A stretch of DNA of 64,000 bases from Corynebacterium argentoratense DSM 44202 (GTDB taxonomy: Bacteria; Actinomycetota; Actinomycetes; Mycobacteriales; Mycobacteriaceae). Positions within the stretch are counted from its first letter, which is position 1. Each line of letters begins with the position of its first letter. A model generated the notes under the pieces. It saw nothing but the letters and a program-made list of their open reading frames with translations. It made no database searches and was not told the DNA's origin. This document shows, piece after piece, positions 49,990-58,327 of this stretch. Made by a program: the position numbers and the translations under genes. The stretch is taken from contig NC_022198.1 in NCBI RefSeq assembly GCF_000590555.1, positions 1,070,583 through 1,134,582 of the forward strand. The letters are read 5' to 3'.

Positions 49990-50064
49990 GCGCGTTTAGC
50001 TCAGCGGGAGAGCGCTTCCCTGACACGGAAGAGGTCACTGGTTCAATCCCAGTATCGCGCACCA
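49990..50064 (+). tRNA. tRNA-Val(GAC), copy 1
   Basis: Anticodon arm CTTCC-CTGACAC-GGAAG (anticodon GAC), D arm GCTC/GAGC, T arm ACTGG-TTCAATC-CCAGT, encoded ACCA end. The acceptor stem GCGCGTT/ATCGCGC has a T-T mismatch at position 6, shared with the second copy. Confidence 0.94.
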
Positions 50065-50098
50065 GAGTCACGAACAGACTCTTTAAATAAAAGTTCGT
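50064..50098 (+). other. Structured spacer between tRNA-Val and tRNA-Gly
   Basis: AGAGTC (50064-50069) pairs with GACTCT (50077-50082), and ACGAAC (50070-50075), lying in that loop, pairs with GTTCGT (50093-50098). The two helices interleave, giving alternative hairpins or a tight pseudoknot. A T/A-rich run follows the first helix. Repeated at 50393-50427. Confidence 0.55.
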
Positions 50099-50171
50099 GC
50101 GGATGTAGCGCAGTTGGTAGCGCATCACCTTGCCAAGGTGAGGGTCGCGAGTTCGAGTCTCGTCATCCGCT
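50099..50171 (+). tRNA. tRNA-Gly(GCC), copy 2
   Basis: Same 73 bases as copy 1: anticodon GCC, no encoded CCA. Part of the duplicated unit. Confidence 0.96.
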
Positions 50172-50182
50172 CTGGTAGTCAA

Positions 50183-50221
50183 GTGGCTAAGGCCGCGACT
50201 TACCCGAGGCGGCAACGCCAC
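50183..50221 (+). other. tRNA-like hairpin just before tRNA-Cys
   Basis: GTGGC (50183-50187) pairs with GCCAC (50217-50221), and GCCGC (50192-50196) with GCGGC (50209-50213). AAGTGGCTAAGGC resembles a tRNA-Leu/Ser D arm. It may be a decayed tRNA or a processing signal. Confidence 0.4.
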
Positions 50222-50292
50222 GGTGGAATGGCCGAGTGGTGAGGCAACGGTCTGCAAAACCGTGCACACGGGTTCGATTCCCGTTTCCACCT
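50222..50292 (+). tRNA. tRNA-Cys(GCA)
   Basis: Acceptor GGTGGAA/TTCCACC, anticodon arm ACGGT-CTGCAAA-ACCGT (anticodon GCA), T arm ACGGG-TTCGATT-CCCGT, discriminator T. CCA is not encoded. Confidence 0.95.
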
Positions 50293-50318
50293 CGCAAAAC
50301 CGGTTTACTGGTTTTCTA

Positions 50319-50393
50319 GCGCGTTTAGCTCAGCGGGAGAGCGCTTCCCTGACACGGAAGAGGTCACTGGTTCAATCCCAGTATCGCGCACCA
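50319..50393 (+). tRNA. tRNA-Val(GAC), copy 2
   Basis: Identical to copy 1, with anticodon GAC, encoded ACCA and the same T-T mismatch in the acceptor stem. Confidence 0.94.
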
Positions 50394-50427
50394 GAGTCAC
50401 GAACAGACTCTTTAAATAAAAGTTCGT

Positions 50428-50500
50428 GCGGATGTAGCGCAGTTGGTAGCGCATCACCTTGCCAAGGTGAGGGTCGCGAGTTCGAGTCTCGTCATCCGCT
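50428..50500 (+). tRNA. tRNA-Gly(GCC), copy 3
   Basis: Same 73 bases as copies 1 and 2; last gene of the cluster, ten bases before an intrinsic terminator. Confidence 0.96.
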
Positions 50501-50509
50501 CCACTCAAA

Positions 50510-50533
50510 CCTGCCCCTCGGGGCGGGTTTTTT
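50510..50533 (+). terminator. Terminator of the plus-strand tRNA cluster
   Basis: CCTGCCCC/GGGGCGGG hairpin with a tiny loop, followed by six T. Confidence 0.9.
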
Positions 50534-50598
50534 CATATCCAGCTCAACGCCTCCCCCACCCTCCCGTGCGCCTGCCCCATCGAATCCCTCCCGATCAC

Positions 50599-50604
50599 TA
50601 CAGT
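50599..50604 (+). promoter_or_regulatory. -10-like TACAGT ahead of aftC
   Basis: TACAGT lies 8 bases before GTG 50613, with no ribosome site between. It fits a leaderless start. Confidence 0.4.
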
Positions 50605-50612
50605 TAGCCTTC

Positions 50613-51932
50613 GTGAACACTTCCACGACGGACCACAGCCGCCTTGCACCCAGCAGTAAGCTTCAACGGCTTGTAACGACCACCTGGGTGGCCGGCCCCA
50701 CGCACCCCGCCCGCCGTTCGCACAGCACGCAACAAGACACACGGGCTGAACGTTCCGTGCACACTCCGGATCAGCAGGCTCTCCGTACCCTCGCATTGGC
50801 AGCACTGTGGCCTGTTGCTCTAGCACTGTTTGTTCATCGCGTGTTTATCCTCGGTGTCAACGGTGATCTCACCGATGATTTCTCTACGGTGTACTACGCC
50901 CTGCGGCGTTTTCACGAAGGCGTCGAGATCTATAACGAAAATTATTCCTTCGTCGACCCGCATTATCTTTACAATCCTGGCGCCACACTCTTACTGTCGC
51001 CTCTCGCGCTGACAACCCACATAGGTCTTGCACGCGTAGTGTTCATCGTCGTCAACGCGCTGGTCATTGTTGTGGCTTTGGCCTTGCTGACGCGACTGGC
51101 CGGCGCGAGCCTCCGGGGGCCTGTCTTCCCTGGCGTGATAGCTGCAGCATTTTTAACTGAGTCTGTCCGCAACACGCTCATTTTTTCTAACATCAATGGG
51201 CTCTTGCTTTTGGCTTTAAGCCTGTTTTTGTATCTATTGCTTCATGAGCGTGTTCTGCTGGCCGGGGTTGTGTTGGGTTTGGCGATTCTGGTCAAGCCCC
51301 TGTTTTTGCCACTAATTTTCCTTCCTTTGTTGAAGCTTCAGTGGCGTGCTGTGGCTGGAGCGATTGCAGTTCCAGCGTTGCTTAATGTGGTGGCGTGGCC
51401 TTTTGTTCCCGGCGCTTCCGATTATATTTTTCGGACCATGCCTTATCTGTCGTTGGTTCGCGACTATGCAAACAGTTCTTTGCCTGGAATGGCTGTGTAT
51501 TTTGGCATGCCTGAGTGGCAGCAGAAGGTCTGGTTTGTAGTATTTGCCGTAGTTGTTGTGGTTGCGATCATTTTTGTGGCGAGGATTCGTTATGTGGATC
51601 CTTTTACGTGGGCTACTACTACCAGCGCTATCTTGCTGTGTGGGGTCTTCTTCTTGTCTTCGTTGGGGCAGATGTATTATTCGATGCTTTTGTTCCCTGT
51701 GTTTTTCACTGCGTTGCGGACTATGTCGGTCGTTCGTAATCCTGTGGTCTGGGCGGCTGCGTACTGCTTCTACACGACTGATGAGTTTGTCCCTTCGCGT
51801 TTCCCTAGCCAAGGCGAGTGGTTGACCGCCTTGTTGCCGACGGTTGGATGGGCTGCCTTTTTGCTTGCCTGCGCGGTGATCGCGCTATCGTGGTGGTATG
51901 ACGAACGACGATCAGCATCCACGGCGGCCTAA
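50613..51932 (+). CDS. aftC: AftC-type alpha-(1->3)-arabinofuranosyltransferase (GT87/DUF2029)
   Basis: About 439 residues with some ten membrane segments. A Ser/Thr/Arg-rich N-terminus of about 60 residues precedes LALAALWPVALALFVHRVF. The first extracytoplasmic loop has NGDLTDDFSTVYYALRRF and YLYNPGATLL, the acidic pair and pattern of GT-C/GT87 glycosyltransferases using decaprenyl-phospho-arabinose. The specific call rests on synteny: aftC, msrB and hemQ adjoin in mycobacteria too. GTG 50613 was chosen because an upstream TACAGT fits a leaderless start and the frame further upstream runs through tRNA genes. The last third is T-rich in codon use compared with the first. Confidence 0.82.
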   Translation: MNTSTTDHSRLAPSSKLQRLVTTTWVAGPTHPARRSHSTQQDTRAERSVHTPDQQALRTLALAALWPVALALFVHRVFILGVNGDLTDDFSTVYYALRRFHEGVEIYNENYSFVDPHYLYNPGATLLLSPLALTTHIGLARVVFIVVNALVIVVALALLTRLAGASLRGPVFPGVIAAAFLTESVRNTLIFSNINGLLLLALSLFLYLLLHERVLLAGVVLGLAILVKPLFLPLIFLPLLKLQWRAVAGAIAVPALLNVVAWPFVPGASDYIFRTMPYLSLVRDYANSSLPGMAVYFGMPEWQQKVWFVVFAVVVVVAIIFVARIRYVDPFTWATTTSAILLCGVFFLSSLGQMYYSMLLFPVFFTALRTMSVVRNPVVWAAAYCFYTTDEFVPSRFPSQGEWLTALLPTVGWAAFLLACAVIALSWWYDERRSASTAA

Positions 51933-52326
51933 TTTTAGGGACATGTCGGAGGCTCAGTGGCGGGAGTTTTTGGGCGCTGCGGAGTTTGCGGTGTTGCGTC
52001 AGGCTGCGACTGAGCCTCCAGGCACGAACGAGTTTTTGGGTGATGACGCCGTGGGGGTTTATCACTGCGCTGGCTGCGGGTTGGAACTATTCCGCTCGGA
52101 GACGAAGTTCCACTCGGGTTGTGGTTGGCCTGCGTTTTATGCCCCGCAGGATAGTGATGCGGTGGTTTTGCGGCCGGATGATTCTTTAGGGCGCCGTCGC
52201 ACGGAAGTTTTGTGTGCCGGCTGCGGCGGTCATCTGGGCCATTTGTTTGATGGCGAGGGGTTTAATACCCCCACCGATCAGCGCTTTTGTATCAATTCTG
52301 TCGCTTTGCGTTTTTCTGACAGCTAG
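51898..52326 (+). CDS. msrB: Peptide-methionine (R)-S-oxide reductase
   Basis: A 142-residue MsrB reducing methionine R-sulfoxide in proteins. Zinc-binding CxxC pairs are YHCAGCGLELF and VLCAGCGGHLGHLF, the substrate motif is FHSGCGWPAFYAP, and the catalytic Cys sits in RFCINSVALRF. The ATG lies 35 bases inside the end of aftC; an ATG at 51943 (MSEAQWREFL) is an alternative. A bidirectional terminator follows at once. Confidence 0.95.
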   Translation: MTNDDQHPRRPNFRDMSEAQWREFLGAAEFAVLRQAATEPPGTNEFLGDDAVGVYHCAGCGLELFRSETKFHSGCGWPAFYAPQDSDAVVLRPDDSLGRRRTEVLCAGCGGHLGHLFDGEGFNTPTDQRFCINSVALRFSDS

Positions 52327-52328
52327 AT

Positions 52329-52380
52329 AACACAGCAAATAGCCGCCCCTGCAGCAGTCGGGGCGGCTATTTGCTGTGTT
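52329..52380. terminator. Bidirectional terminator between msrB and hemQ
   Basis: A 21-bp perfect stem (52329-52349 with 52360-52380) and 10-base loop. AACACAGCAAATAG on one arm and CTATTTGCTGTGTT on the other supply AT-rich flanks for both strands. Confidence 0.92.
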
Positions 52381-52393
52381 TAATGAGTTGGTG

Positions 52394-53110
52394 TCAGGGT
52401 AAGACGTTGATAATTTCTTCAATGTCGTCTACTCGACGGCCACTGTAGAAGGGGGTTTCTTCTCGTACGTGAAGCCGCGCCTCGGTATAGCGCATGCGGT
52501 GCATGAGGTCTACCATTCGGTGTAGCTCTGGCCCTTCGAAGGCGAGAATCCATTCGTAGTCTCCGAGTGCGAAGGACGGAACGGTGTTTGTCCGCACGTC
52601 CGGGAAATCACGGCCAGAGCGACCGTGCTCAGCGAGGATCCTGCGTCGGTCAGTGTCGTCGAGCAGGTACCAATCGTAAGAGCGGACGAAGGGGTAGACG
52701 GTAATCCAGTCGCCTGGCTCCTCCCCCATGATGAAGCTCGGTATGTGTGATTTGTTGAATTCTGCTGGGCGGTGCAGCGCGCTCGCTAACCAGACGTTGT
52801 CGGAGCAACGACCGAGGGTGGTGTTTCGGCGGAAGTCGTTGAAGGCTTGTTGAATGTCCCGAATTTCTTCAGCGTGCCACCAGATCATGTAGTCGGCACC
52901 TTCGCGTATGCCGGAGACATCGTAGATGCCGCGGGTGACAACGAGGCCTCGGTCCTGGAGCTGCTGGAAGAAGGAGCGCGCCTCTTCGATTGCTTCTTGG
53001 CGTGTATCTCCTAGTTCGCCGGGGCGGACACGGAAGACGGCCCATTGGGTGTAGCGCTGCACCTGGTTGAGTGTTGCGTAGTCGATACGTTTGTGGCTGC
53101 TAGACGTCAT
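52394..53110 (-). CDS. hemQ: Coproheme decarboxylase HemQ (ChdC)
   Basis: A 238-residue chlorite-dismutase-family protein that converts coproheme to heme b, the last step of the coproporphyrin pathway of actinobacteria. Marks: RYTQWAVFRVRPGELGD, GADYMIWWHAEE, HRPAEFNKSHIPSFIMGEEP, YPFVRSYDWYLLDD and the proximal-His helix RMVDLMHRMRYTEAR. The frame opens further upstream, but ATG 53110 (MTSSSHKRIDY) with AGGA upstream fits the family. The actinobacterial type has a catalytic His instead of the Firmicute Tyr; I did not assign the residue. Confidence 0.94.
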   Translation of the reverse strand: MTSSSHKRIDYATLNQVQRYTQWAVFRVRPGELGDTRQEAIEEARSFFQQLQDRGLVVTRGIYDVSGIREGADYMIWWHAEEIRDIQQAFNDFRRNTTLGRCSDNVWLASALHRPAEFNKSHIPSFIMGEEPGDWITVYPFVRSYDWYLLDDTDRRRILAEHGRSGRDFPDVRTNTVPSFALGDYEWILAFEGPELHRMVDLMHRMRYTEARLHVREETPFYSGRRVDDIEEIINVLP

Positions 53111-53324
53111 GGTGTGTGTTCCTCTCGGAGCATATGGTGTTGAAACTCGACGGCTGCCTCGACCTCTAAACCAAAAATAAAAGGTTGGCAACTGCCATCA
53201 ATCTTAAGTTTGATTGCCGCGGCGTGCATCTTCGGGTACCCTAAGCGCCCCGTAGCCAGTGCGGCGCGTAGGTGTCGGCGCGCCTGACAGCCCCGAGGGG
53301 GGCCAGGCGCTAGCTTAAAATCTT
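53111..53324. other. Divergent promoter region, hemQ and the DUF3000 gene
   Basis: 214 bases without a gene. It should contain the hemQ promoter. Near the right end lies GC-rich CGCCTGACAG/GGCCAGGCG inverted sequence followed by TAGCTT. Confidence 0.4.
53311..53316 (+). promoter_or_regulatory. -10-like TAGCTT ahead of the DUF3000 gene
   Basis: TAGCTT lies 8 bases before GTG 53325; an overlapping TAAAAT (53316-53321) is a better hexamer but too close. No ribosome site is seen. Confidence 0.35.
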
Positions 53325-53972
53325 GTGAGTGAACTTCGCACATCATCCGCCGCCGCTAGCGCTTCCGGCTCCGGCTCCGCTGACGGGCTGCCCAAGCTCT
53401 TCGCTGACGCTGTCGAGTCCATGCACAGCGTGTCATTGCGCACGGAAATCACCTTGGGCACTATTCGACCACCACAGCGCCTGGCTCCCTTCAGCCATGC
53501 TGTCGGATTGGAAATCGAGCACCCCGAGCTCGATGCTTCTTCATCTATGATCCCTACCCACACCGATGGGGATGCGTTTGGCCGGCTTATTTTGCTCCAC
53601 GACCCGCAGGGGGAGGAAACGTGGGATGGCGACCTTCGGTTGGTGGCGTACATTCAGGCAGATATGGACGCCTCGGTGGCTGGGGATCCGCTCTTGCCTG
53701 AGGTTGCATGGGAGTGGCTCAGCGAAGGCCTCGATACTCATGACGCCGGGTACAACAATCTCGGCGGAACAGTTACTGCTACTGCGTCTTCACGCTTTGG
53801 TGACATCGGAGGGCCGCCAAAGGCATACCAGATCGAATTGCGCGCATCGTGGACCGCTGCTGATGAAAACCTTGGGCCCCATGTTGAGGCGTTTGCAGCT
53901 GTACTCGCCAATGTCGCCGGACTTCCGCCCGAGGGTGTCGCTACCCTCGGCAACGGGTCTTCTCACGCTTAA
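53325..53972 (+). CDS. DUF3000-family protein
   Basis: A 215-residue soluble protein with Ala/Ser/Gly-rich N-terminus. The core holds TIRPPQRLAPFSHAVGLEIE, DGDAFGRLILLHDPQGEETW, GDLRLVAYIQADMDAS and WEWLSEGLDTHDAGYNNLGG, the actinobacterial DUF3000 pattern. No catalytic motif is seen and the function is unknown. In mycobacteria a ribonuclease D gene follows; here the stop lies 16 bases from the convergent dxs stop, so that gene is absent at this place. Confidence 0.8.
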   Translation: MSELRTSSAAASASGSGSADGLPKLFADAVESMHSVSLRTEITLGTIRPPQRLAPFSHAVGLEIEHPELDASSSMIPTHTDGDAFGRLILLHDPQGEETWDGDLRLVAYIQADMDASVAGDPLLPEVAWEWLSEGLDTHDAGYNNLGGTVTATASSRFGDIGGPPKAYQIELRASWTAADENLGPHVEAFAAVLANVAGLPPEGVATLGNGSSHA

Positions 53973-53988
53973 GGCCAAGTAGCCTGGT

Positions 53989-55962
53989 CTACTGTTTTTC
54001 CTCAGCCCAGTCGTAAACGGACTGGATGATGCCTTGCGCGTTGATGGAAAATTCCTCCAAAATTTCAGCACGTGACGCGTGCTCGAGGAACTGCTGCGGT
54101 ACCGCGACATGACGCACCGGAACATCTACATCACTGCCCGACAGCGCGGTGTCAATCGCAGAGCCCACTCCCCCACGCACAACACCGTCTTCAATGACCA
54201 CCACGACGTCATGCCCCGCAGCCAGCGCCACCAGTGAGGGCTGTACAGGCAATACCCAACGGGGATCCACTACGGTCACCACAAATCCTTCAGCCTCAAG
54301 CTGCTGAGCTGCCTCTAGTGCTTCCGCCGCCATGGGCCCGACGCTGACAATCAGCACGTCCACCGCGCGATCACTGCCCGCTTCAGTTGAGACACTGCTG
54401 TCCTCATCGGAATCAGCGCTGTAATAGAGAATGTCGACGCCATCAGACAAACGCTCAACAGCCGGTAGCTGCTGCGGCAAGGATCCCTTGGGGAAACGGA
54501 CAATAGTAGGGCCGTCCTCAATGGAAACCGCCTCGTCCAGCTGTGCGACTAACTCGTCAGCATCGCGCGGAGCTGCAACACGAATGCCCGGGACAATCCC
54601 AGCCATCGACAAATCCCATACGCCGTTGTGGCTAGCGCCGTCAGACCCGGTGACACCTGAGCGGTCAAGCACCACGGTCACGGGCAAACTGAGCAGCGCC
54701 ACGTCCATCAACAACTGGTCAAAGGCTCGGTTAAGGAAGGTCGAATACAAGGCGACCACCGGGTGAAGGCCGCCCAGGGCCATACCCGCAGCGGACGTCA
54801 GCGCATGCTGCTCGGCGATACCAACATCGACGAAGCGCTCCGGGAAGCGCTCACCAAAGGCAGCAAGTCCTGTAGGTCCGGCCATAGCTGCAGTAATAGC
54901 GACAATATCCTGGCGCTGCTCGCCAAGCTCGAGGAGGTGCTGGGAAAAAACACTTGTCCAGCCGGGCTGCGAGGCCTTGATCGGCGCACCAGTCACGGGA
55001 TCGATAACGCCGGTGGAATGCATCAGGTCAGCGGCATTATTTTCAGCCGGCGCGTAGCCGCGACCTTTTTCTGTCACCACGTGCACAATCAGCGGACCGT
55101 TGTAGTCCTTGGCGTAGCGGAACGCGTGTTCCAACTGCTTGAGATTATGACCGTCCACAGGACCGACGTACTTCATCCCCAGTTCAGGGAACATCGATCC
55201 AGGCAGCACTGTGTGCTTCACGCCTTCTTTAAAAGCGTGCATGAGGTCGAACGTACGACGCCCCACCCAACCCATGGAATTCAAGGTGGATTTACCCTGC
55301 TCCATCACCTTGTCGTAGAAGGGTTGCATGCGCAGATCGGCGAGGTTCTCGGCGAAGCCACCGATAGTCGGCGAATAGCTTCTACCATTGTCGTTGACGA
55401 CAATCACCAGGTTACGCTGCCTATCCGCCGCAATATTGTTCAGTGCCTCCCAGCACATCCCTCCGGTGAGTGCGCCATCGCCAACCACTGCCACCACGCA
55501 ACGGTCTTTCTCCCCTTGAAGAGCGAAGGCTTTCGACAGCCCCTCGGCGTAAGACAACGACGCGGAAGCGTGTGACGATTCCGTCCAGTCGTGTTCGCTT
55601 TCGCTTCGGCTGGTGTAGCCAGACAGCCCGCCTTTTTGGCGCAGCGTGTTAAATTGCTGGGCTCGACCCGTCAGGATCTTGTGCACGTAGGACTGGTGGC
55701 TGGTGTCGAAGATGATGGGGTCACGGGGTGAGTCAAACACGGTGTGGAGCGCAATGCTGAGCTCAACCACACCAAGGTTTGGGCCCAGGTGCCCACCAGT
55801 GGCGGACACCTTGTCCACGAGGAAACTGCGGATTTCAGCAGCCAATTGCTCTAGTTGCTGGGTCGACAGGTCCTTAAGGTCCTGCGGCCCAGAAATAGAG
55901 TTGATCAGGGGTGTCTGCTGGCGCTGCTGGCCGTCGTTCGGGGTCTCCGTGGGCTTATTCAA
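53989..55962 (-). CDS. dxs: 1-deoxy-D-xylulose-5-phosphate synthase
   Basis: About 657 residues of thiamine-dependent transketolase fold, joining pyruvate and glyceraldehyde 3-phosphate at the head of the MEP isoprenoid pathway. Marks: [22 protein letters not shown] motif [39 protein letters not shown] and the phosphate-binding [15 protein letters not shown]. The frame opens to 56028; I prefer the TTG at 55962 (product [11 protein letters not shown]) because AAAGG sits 8 bases before it. The product feeds decaprenyl phosphate, which carries arabinose for AftC-type enzymes. Confidence 0.95.
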   Translation of the reverse strand: MNKPTETPNDGQQRQQTPLINSISGPQDLKDLSTQQLEQLAAEIRSFLVDKVSATGGHLGPNLGVVELSIALHTVFDSPRDPIIFDTSHQSYVHKILTGRAQQFNTLRQKGGLSGYTSRSESEHDWTESSHASASLSYAEGLSKAFALQGEKDRCVVAVVGDGALTGGMCWEALNNIAADRQRNLVIVVNDNGRSYSPTIGGFAENLADLRMQPFYDKVMEQGKSTLNSMGWVGRRTFDLMHAFKEGVKHTVLPGSMFPELGMKYVGPVDGHNLKQLEHAFRYAKDYNGPLIVHVVTEKGRGYAPAENNAADLMHSTGVIDPVTGAPIKASQPGWTSVFSQHLLELGEQRQDIVAITAAMAGPTGLAAFGERFPERFVDVGIAEQHALTSAAGMALGGLHPVVALYSTFLNRAFDQLLMDVALLSLPVTVVLDRSGVTGSDGASHNGVWDLSMAGIVPGIRVAAPRDADELVAQLDEAVSIEDGPTIVRFPKGSLPQQLPAVERLSDGVDILYYSADSDEDSSVSTEAGSDRAVDVLIVSVGPMAAEALEAAQQLEAEGFVVTVVDPRWVLPVQPSLVALAAGHDVVVVIEDGVVRGGVGSAIDTALSGSDVDVPVRHVAVPQQFLEHASRAEILEEFSINAQGIIQSVYDWAEEKQ

Positions 55963-56108
55963 ACACTCGACCTTTCCTCGAATCCGGCGGACATGCGTGC
56001 TTCTGCTGTGCCCGCTGGGTGGTTCCACCCGGTAGGCGCGTGTGTTTTGTGCACTAGGGCATTAATCCTAGCGCTTGCTAATGCTGACCTCTATTAAGCC
56101 TCACCTGT

Positions 56109-57389
56109 TTAATTATGGGTGTTTTGGCGCGGCCGCAGCAAAGCCAGCGTCTCGAAGTGGTGAGTTCCAGGGAAGGCGTTCACCATGGTGATCTGCGTTG
56201 GAACGTAGCCCTGCGTGGACCACAGCCCGATGTCTCTGGAAAAAGCTACCGGGTCGCAGCCGATGTGGATGACTACCTCCGGCTGATGTTTGGCAATTCC
56301 CTTGATAACGGAGGCACCCGCACCGGAGCGTGGTGGGTCCGCTACAACTAGTTGCGGCCGCGCCGTGAGCGCTTGTTCGCAGGACACCCATCGCTCGACA
56401 GTACTGGTGATGAACTCAACGTTCGGCTGGTTAAAGCTATCAATCACTGGCGCCGACTCCACAGAGTAAATCTGCCCATAGCCGCATTGTTGCAGCACGG
56501 GAATAAACAGCCCTACCCCGCCGTAGAGGTCCCACGCGCACAGCTGTGAGCTTTCCGCGGCGTCATTGTTGATGGTTTCAAGCCACTGCCGGATGATTTC
56601 GTGATAGGTAGCGGCGGCGTCGCGGTGCGCTTGCCAGAATCCGTCAATGGTGACATCGAAGGTGTGGCCACCCACGACGTAGTGCTGTGTACTGCTCGGC
56701 CGACGGTTGTTAACCCGCGAGGAGGCAGCACGTTTGGCACGTTGCGGTTGATGACTCCGCGGGGGGCGCCGCCGGGGCTCGATAAGTTCGGTATGCAGGT
56801 TGCCTTGGTCGTCAACAGCACACAATAGTTCTTTTCCTGCATGGTGTGGCTGGGGTGCACGCTGCCAACGCGCGACCTCCGCGCTGAGCACCTCCGGGAA
56901 CTGCAGGCATTGCTCGGTGATGACCTCATGCGATCGAGGGGCACGTTGCCCAAGGCGACCACTGCTATCAATCCCAAGGCGGAATCGACAGCGCCAGTGC
57001 TCACGATCAAGCTCGACGATGTCTATGGGCGCGATGGTCTCTAGCTTCCCCATCCGCTCAAGGTGCGAACGAAGAATTGTTCTTTTTACCTCGAGCTCAT
57101 AGTCGGGATCGAGATGGGAAAAATCGCAGCATCCCGCACCGTGGGCCGCAGCCGTGCACCGAGGTTCTGTGCGGTGCGGGCTTGGGATATCAACCTTTAG
57201 AATCCGCGCCTCCAGGTGGCGCTTGGCCACGCGAGTGACCTCTACCTGGAGGGTGTCGCCGACCACACCACCCGCCACTAACACCACCACACCGGAGGGG
57301 GCAAAGCCCACCCCTTTGCCCTGGTGGGCCGGGCGCTGAACTGAAAGCGAGAAGGTGTCGCCGACCTGCTCGTTCGGCTTCTTCCCCAC
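56109..57389 (-). CDS. TrmA-family class I RNA (uracil-5) methyltransferase
   Basis: About 426 residues. N-terminal TRAM domain (QRPAHQGKGVGFAPSGVVVL), Cys cluster RCTAAAHGAGCCDF likely binding an iron-sulfur centre, SAM-binding WDLYGGVGLFIPVLQ, VVADPPRSGAGASVI, and the catalytic Cys in HIGCDPVAFSRDIGLW. It methylates uracil in rRNA or tRNA; the exact target is not predictable. The start is taken as GTG 57389, one base after the DUF3710 gene stop; a start at 57428 would overlap that gene. Confidence 0.88.
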   Translation of the reverse strand: MGKKPNEQVGDTFSLSVQRPAHQGKGVGFAPSGVVVLVAGGVVGDTLQVEVTRVAKRHLEARILKVDIPSPHRTEPRCTAAAHGAGCCDFSHLDPDYELEVKRTILRSHLERMGKLETIAPIDIVELDREHWRCRFRLGIDSSGRLGQRAPRSHEVITEQCLQFPEVLSAEVARWQRAPQPHHAGKELLCAVDDQGNLHTELIEPRRRPPRSHQPQRAKRAASSRVNNRRPSSTQHYVVGGHTFDVTIDGFWQAHRDAAATYHEIIRQWLETINNDAAESSQLCAWDLYGGVGLFIPVLQQCGYGQIYSVESAPVIDSFNQPNVEFITSTVERWVSCEQALTARPQLVVADPPRSGAGASVIKGIAKHQPEVVIHIGCDPVAFSRDIGLWSTQGYVPTQITMVNAFPGTHHFETLALLRPRQNTHN

Positions 57390-57390
57390 G

Positions 57391-58233
57391 TTAAGACTCG
57401 TTGTTTTCGGGAGCGCGCATCTGATCAAGCGCGGAATCCTCGCTGGTTACCTGAGCTGCCTGTTCGTTTTTTTGGGCCAGACGTTCAGCTTGCTCACGCC
57501 GGATGTTCGCCGCGATTTCTTCCCTGTTTTCCATTGCGTAGCGCACCTGCTTGGCCAGGTTGTCCGGCAGAACCACTGGAAGCGAAATGCCGGGAGCCAT
57601 AGGTTCTTCACCACGCACGACGAAGCTTCGCGCCACAACGTTATGCGCTAACTCACGCAGCTGATCGGCCAAGCCGGAAGGACCGACGCAGGAGACACGA
57701 AGCATCCAGCGCGGTCCGTCAACGCCAATCATCCGGAAGGTCGTGTCGTTGACGATGCCGCGGGGCTCGCGACCCCAAGGGCCTGCTTCCATCCGCGCAT
57801 CCAGGCCATTGTTCGCCATGTCCGCGACGATGTCTTCTGCAGCCTCGCGCCATTGGCCGGGAGACTTTGGAGCGGAGAATGCCACCGGGGTCAGACGCCC
57901 ATACGGGGTAGTAACGTGCAACGCGACCGGGCCGCTCTCCCCCATTTCCACCTGTACTTCACAGCCCCGAGGCATTGCCAATTGCACCGAACCAAGGTCC
58001 AGAATGCCATCGGCGAAGTCAGTAAAATCGAACTCTTCGGGGGTGACGGTATCACCATCGAAGGGGCCACGCGCACCATTGATCGCATCGTGAACAGGAT
58101 CGGGGCCGGCGATCACGTTGTCGGCAGCGCTACGATCAGCGTCCTGAGCATCCTCCTGCCCTGCTGCGTCAACCGCCCCGCGAACATCATTGTCCGCGAC
58201 GTCATCCTTTTTAGAAAAAGGCCACAAACCCAT
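57391..58233 (-). CDS. DUF3710-family protein
   Basis: A 280-residue protein. The N-terminus GLWPFSKKDD is followed by about 60 acidic, probably disordered residues, then the folded domain: LDLGSVQLAMPRGCEVQVEM, LTPVAFSAPKSPGQWREAAE and GREPRGIVNDTTFRMIGVDGP, ending in a Gln/Glu-rich helix. The family is actinobacterial and uncharacterised. ATG 58233 is preceded by GAGGAG. It lies between dut and the TrmA-like gene, the conserved order. Confidence 0.85.
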   Translation of the reverse strand: MGLWPFSKKDDVADNDVRGAVDAAGQEDAQDADRSAADNVIAGPDPVHDAINGARGPFDGDTVTPEEFDFTDFADGILDLGSVQLAMPRGCEVQVEMGESGPVALHVTTPYGRLTPVAFSAPKSPGQWREAAEDIVADMANNGLDARMEAGPWGREPRGIVNDTTFRMIGVDGPRWMLRVSCVGPSGLADQLRELAHNVVARSFVVRGEEPMAPGISLPVVLPDNLAKQVRYAMENREEIAANIRREQAERLAQKNEQAAQVTSEDSALDQMRAPENNES

Positions 58234-58327
58234 CAAAGCTCTCCTCTTAAAAATTGCGTTGCCTGCCGGCGGCGCCAACAAGCAGTCGTCCTTTTCCACC
58301 GAATACAAGCAGTGGACGGACGCTTAG

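Larger units (their letters stand above)
49990..50171 (+). repeat. 182-bp tRNA-Val/tRNA-Gly unit, first copy
   Basis: The tRNA-Val(GAC), its 34-base spacer and tRNA-Gly(GCC) are identical base for base to 50319-50500. The copies are 329 bases apart, with a tRNA-Cys between them. Confidence 0.93.
50319..50500 (+). repeat. 182-bp tRNA-Val/tRNA-Gly unit, second copy
   Basis: A perfect direct repeat of 49990-50171, spacer included. Flanking bases differ on both sides. Confidence 0.93.

Noticed and set aside
49877..50508. Minus-strand frames across the tRNA cluster with repeated ETRTRDPHLGKVMRYQLRYIR-like translations
   Set aside because: These are antisense translations of the identical tRNA genes, a common false annotation.
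50223..50612. An upstream extension of the aftC reading frame
   Set aside because: It reads through tRNA-Cys, tRNA-Val and tRNA-Gly and a terminator, so it cannot be coding.
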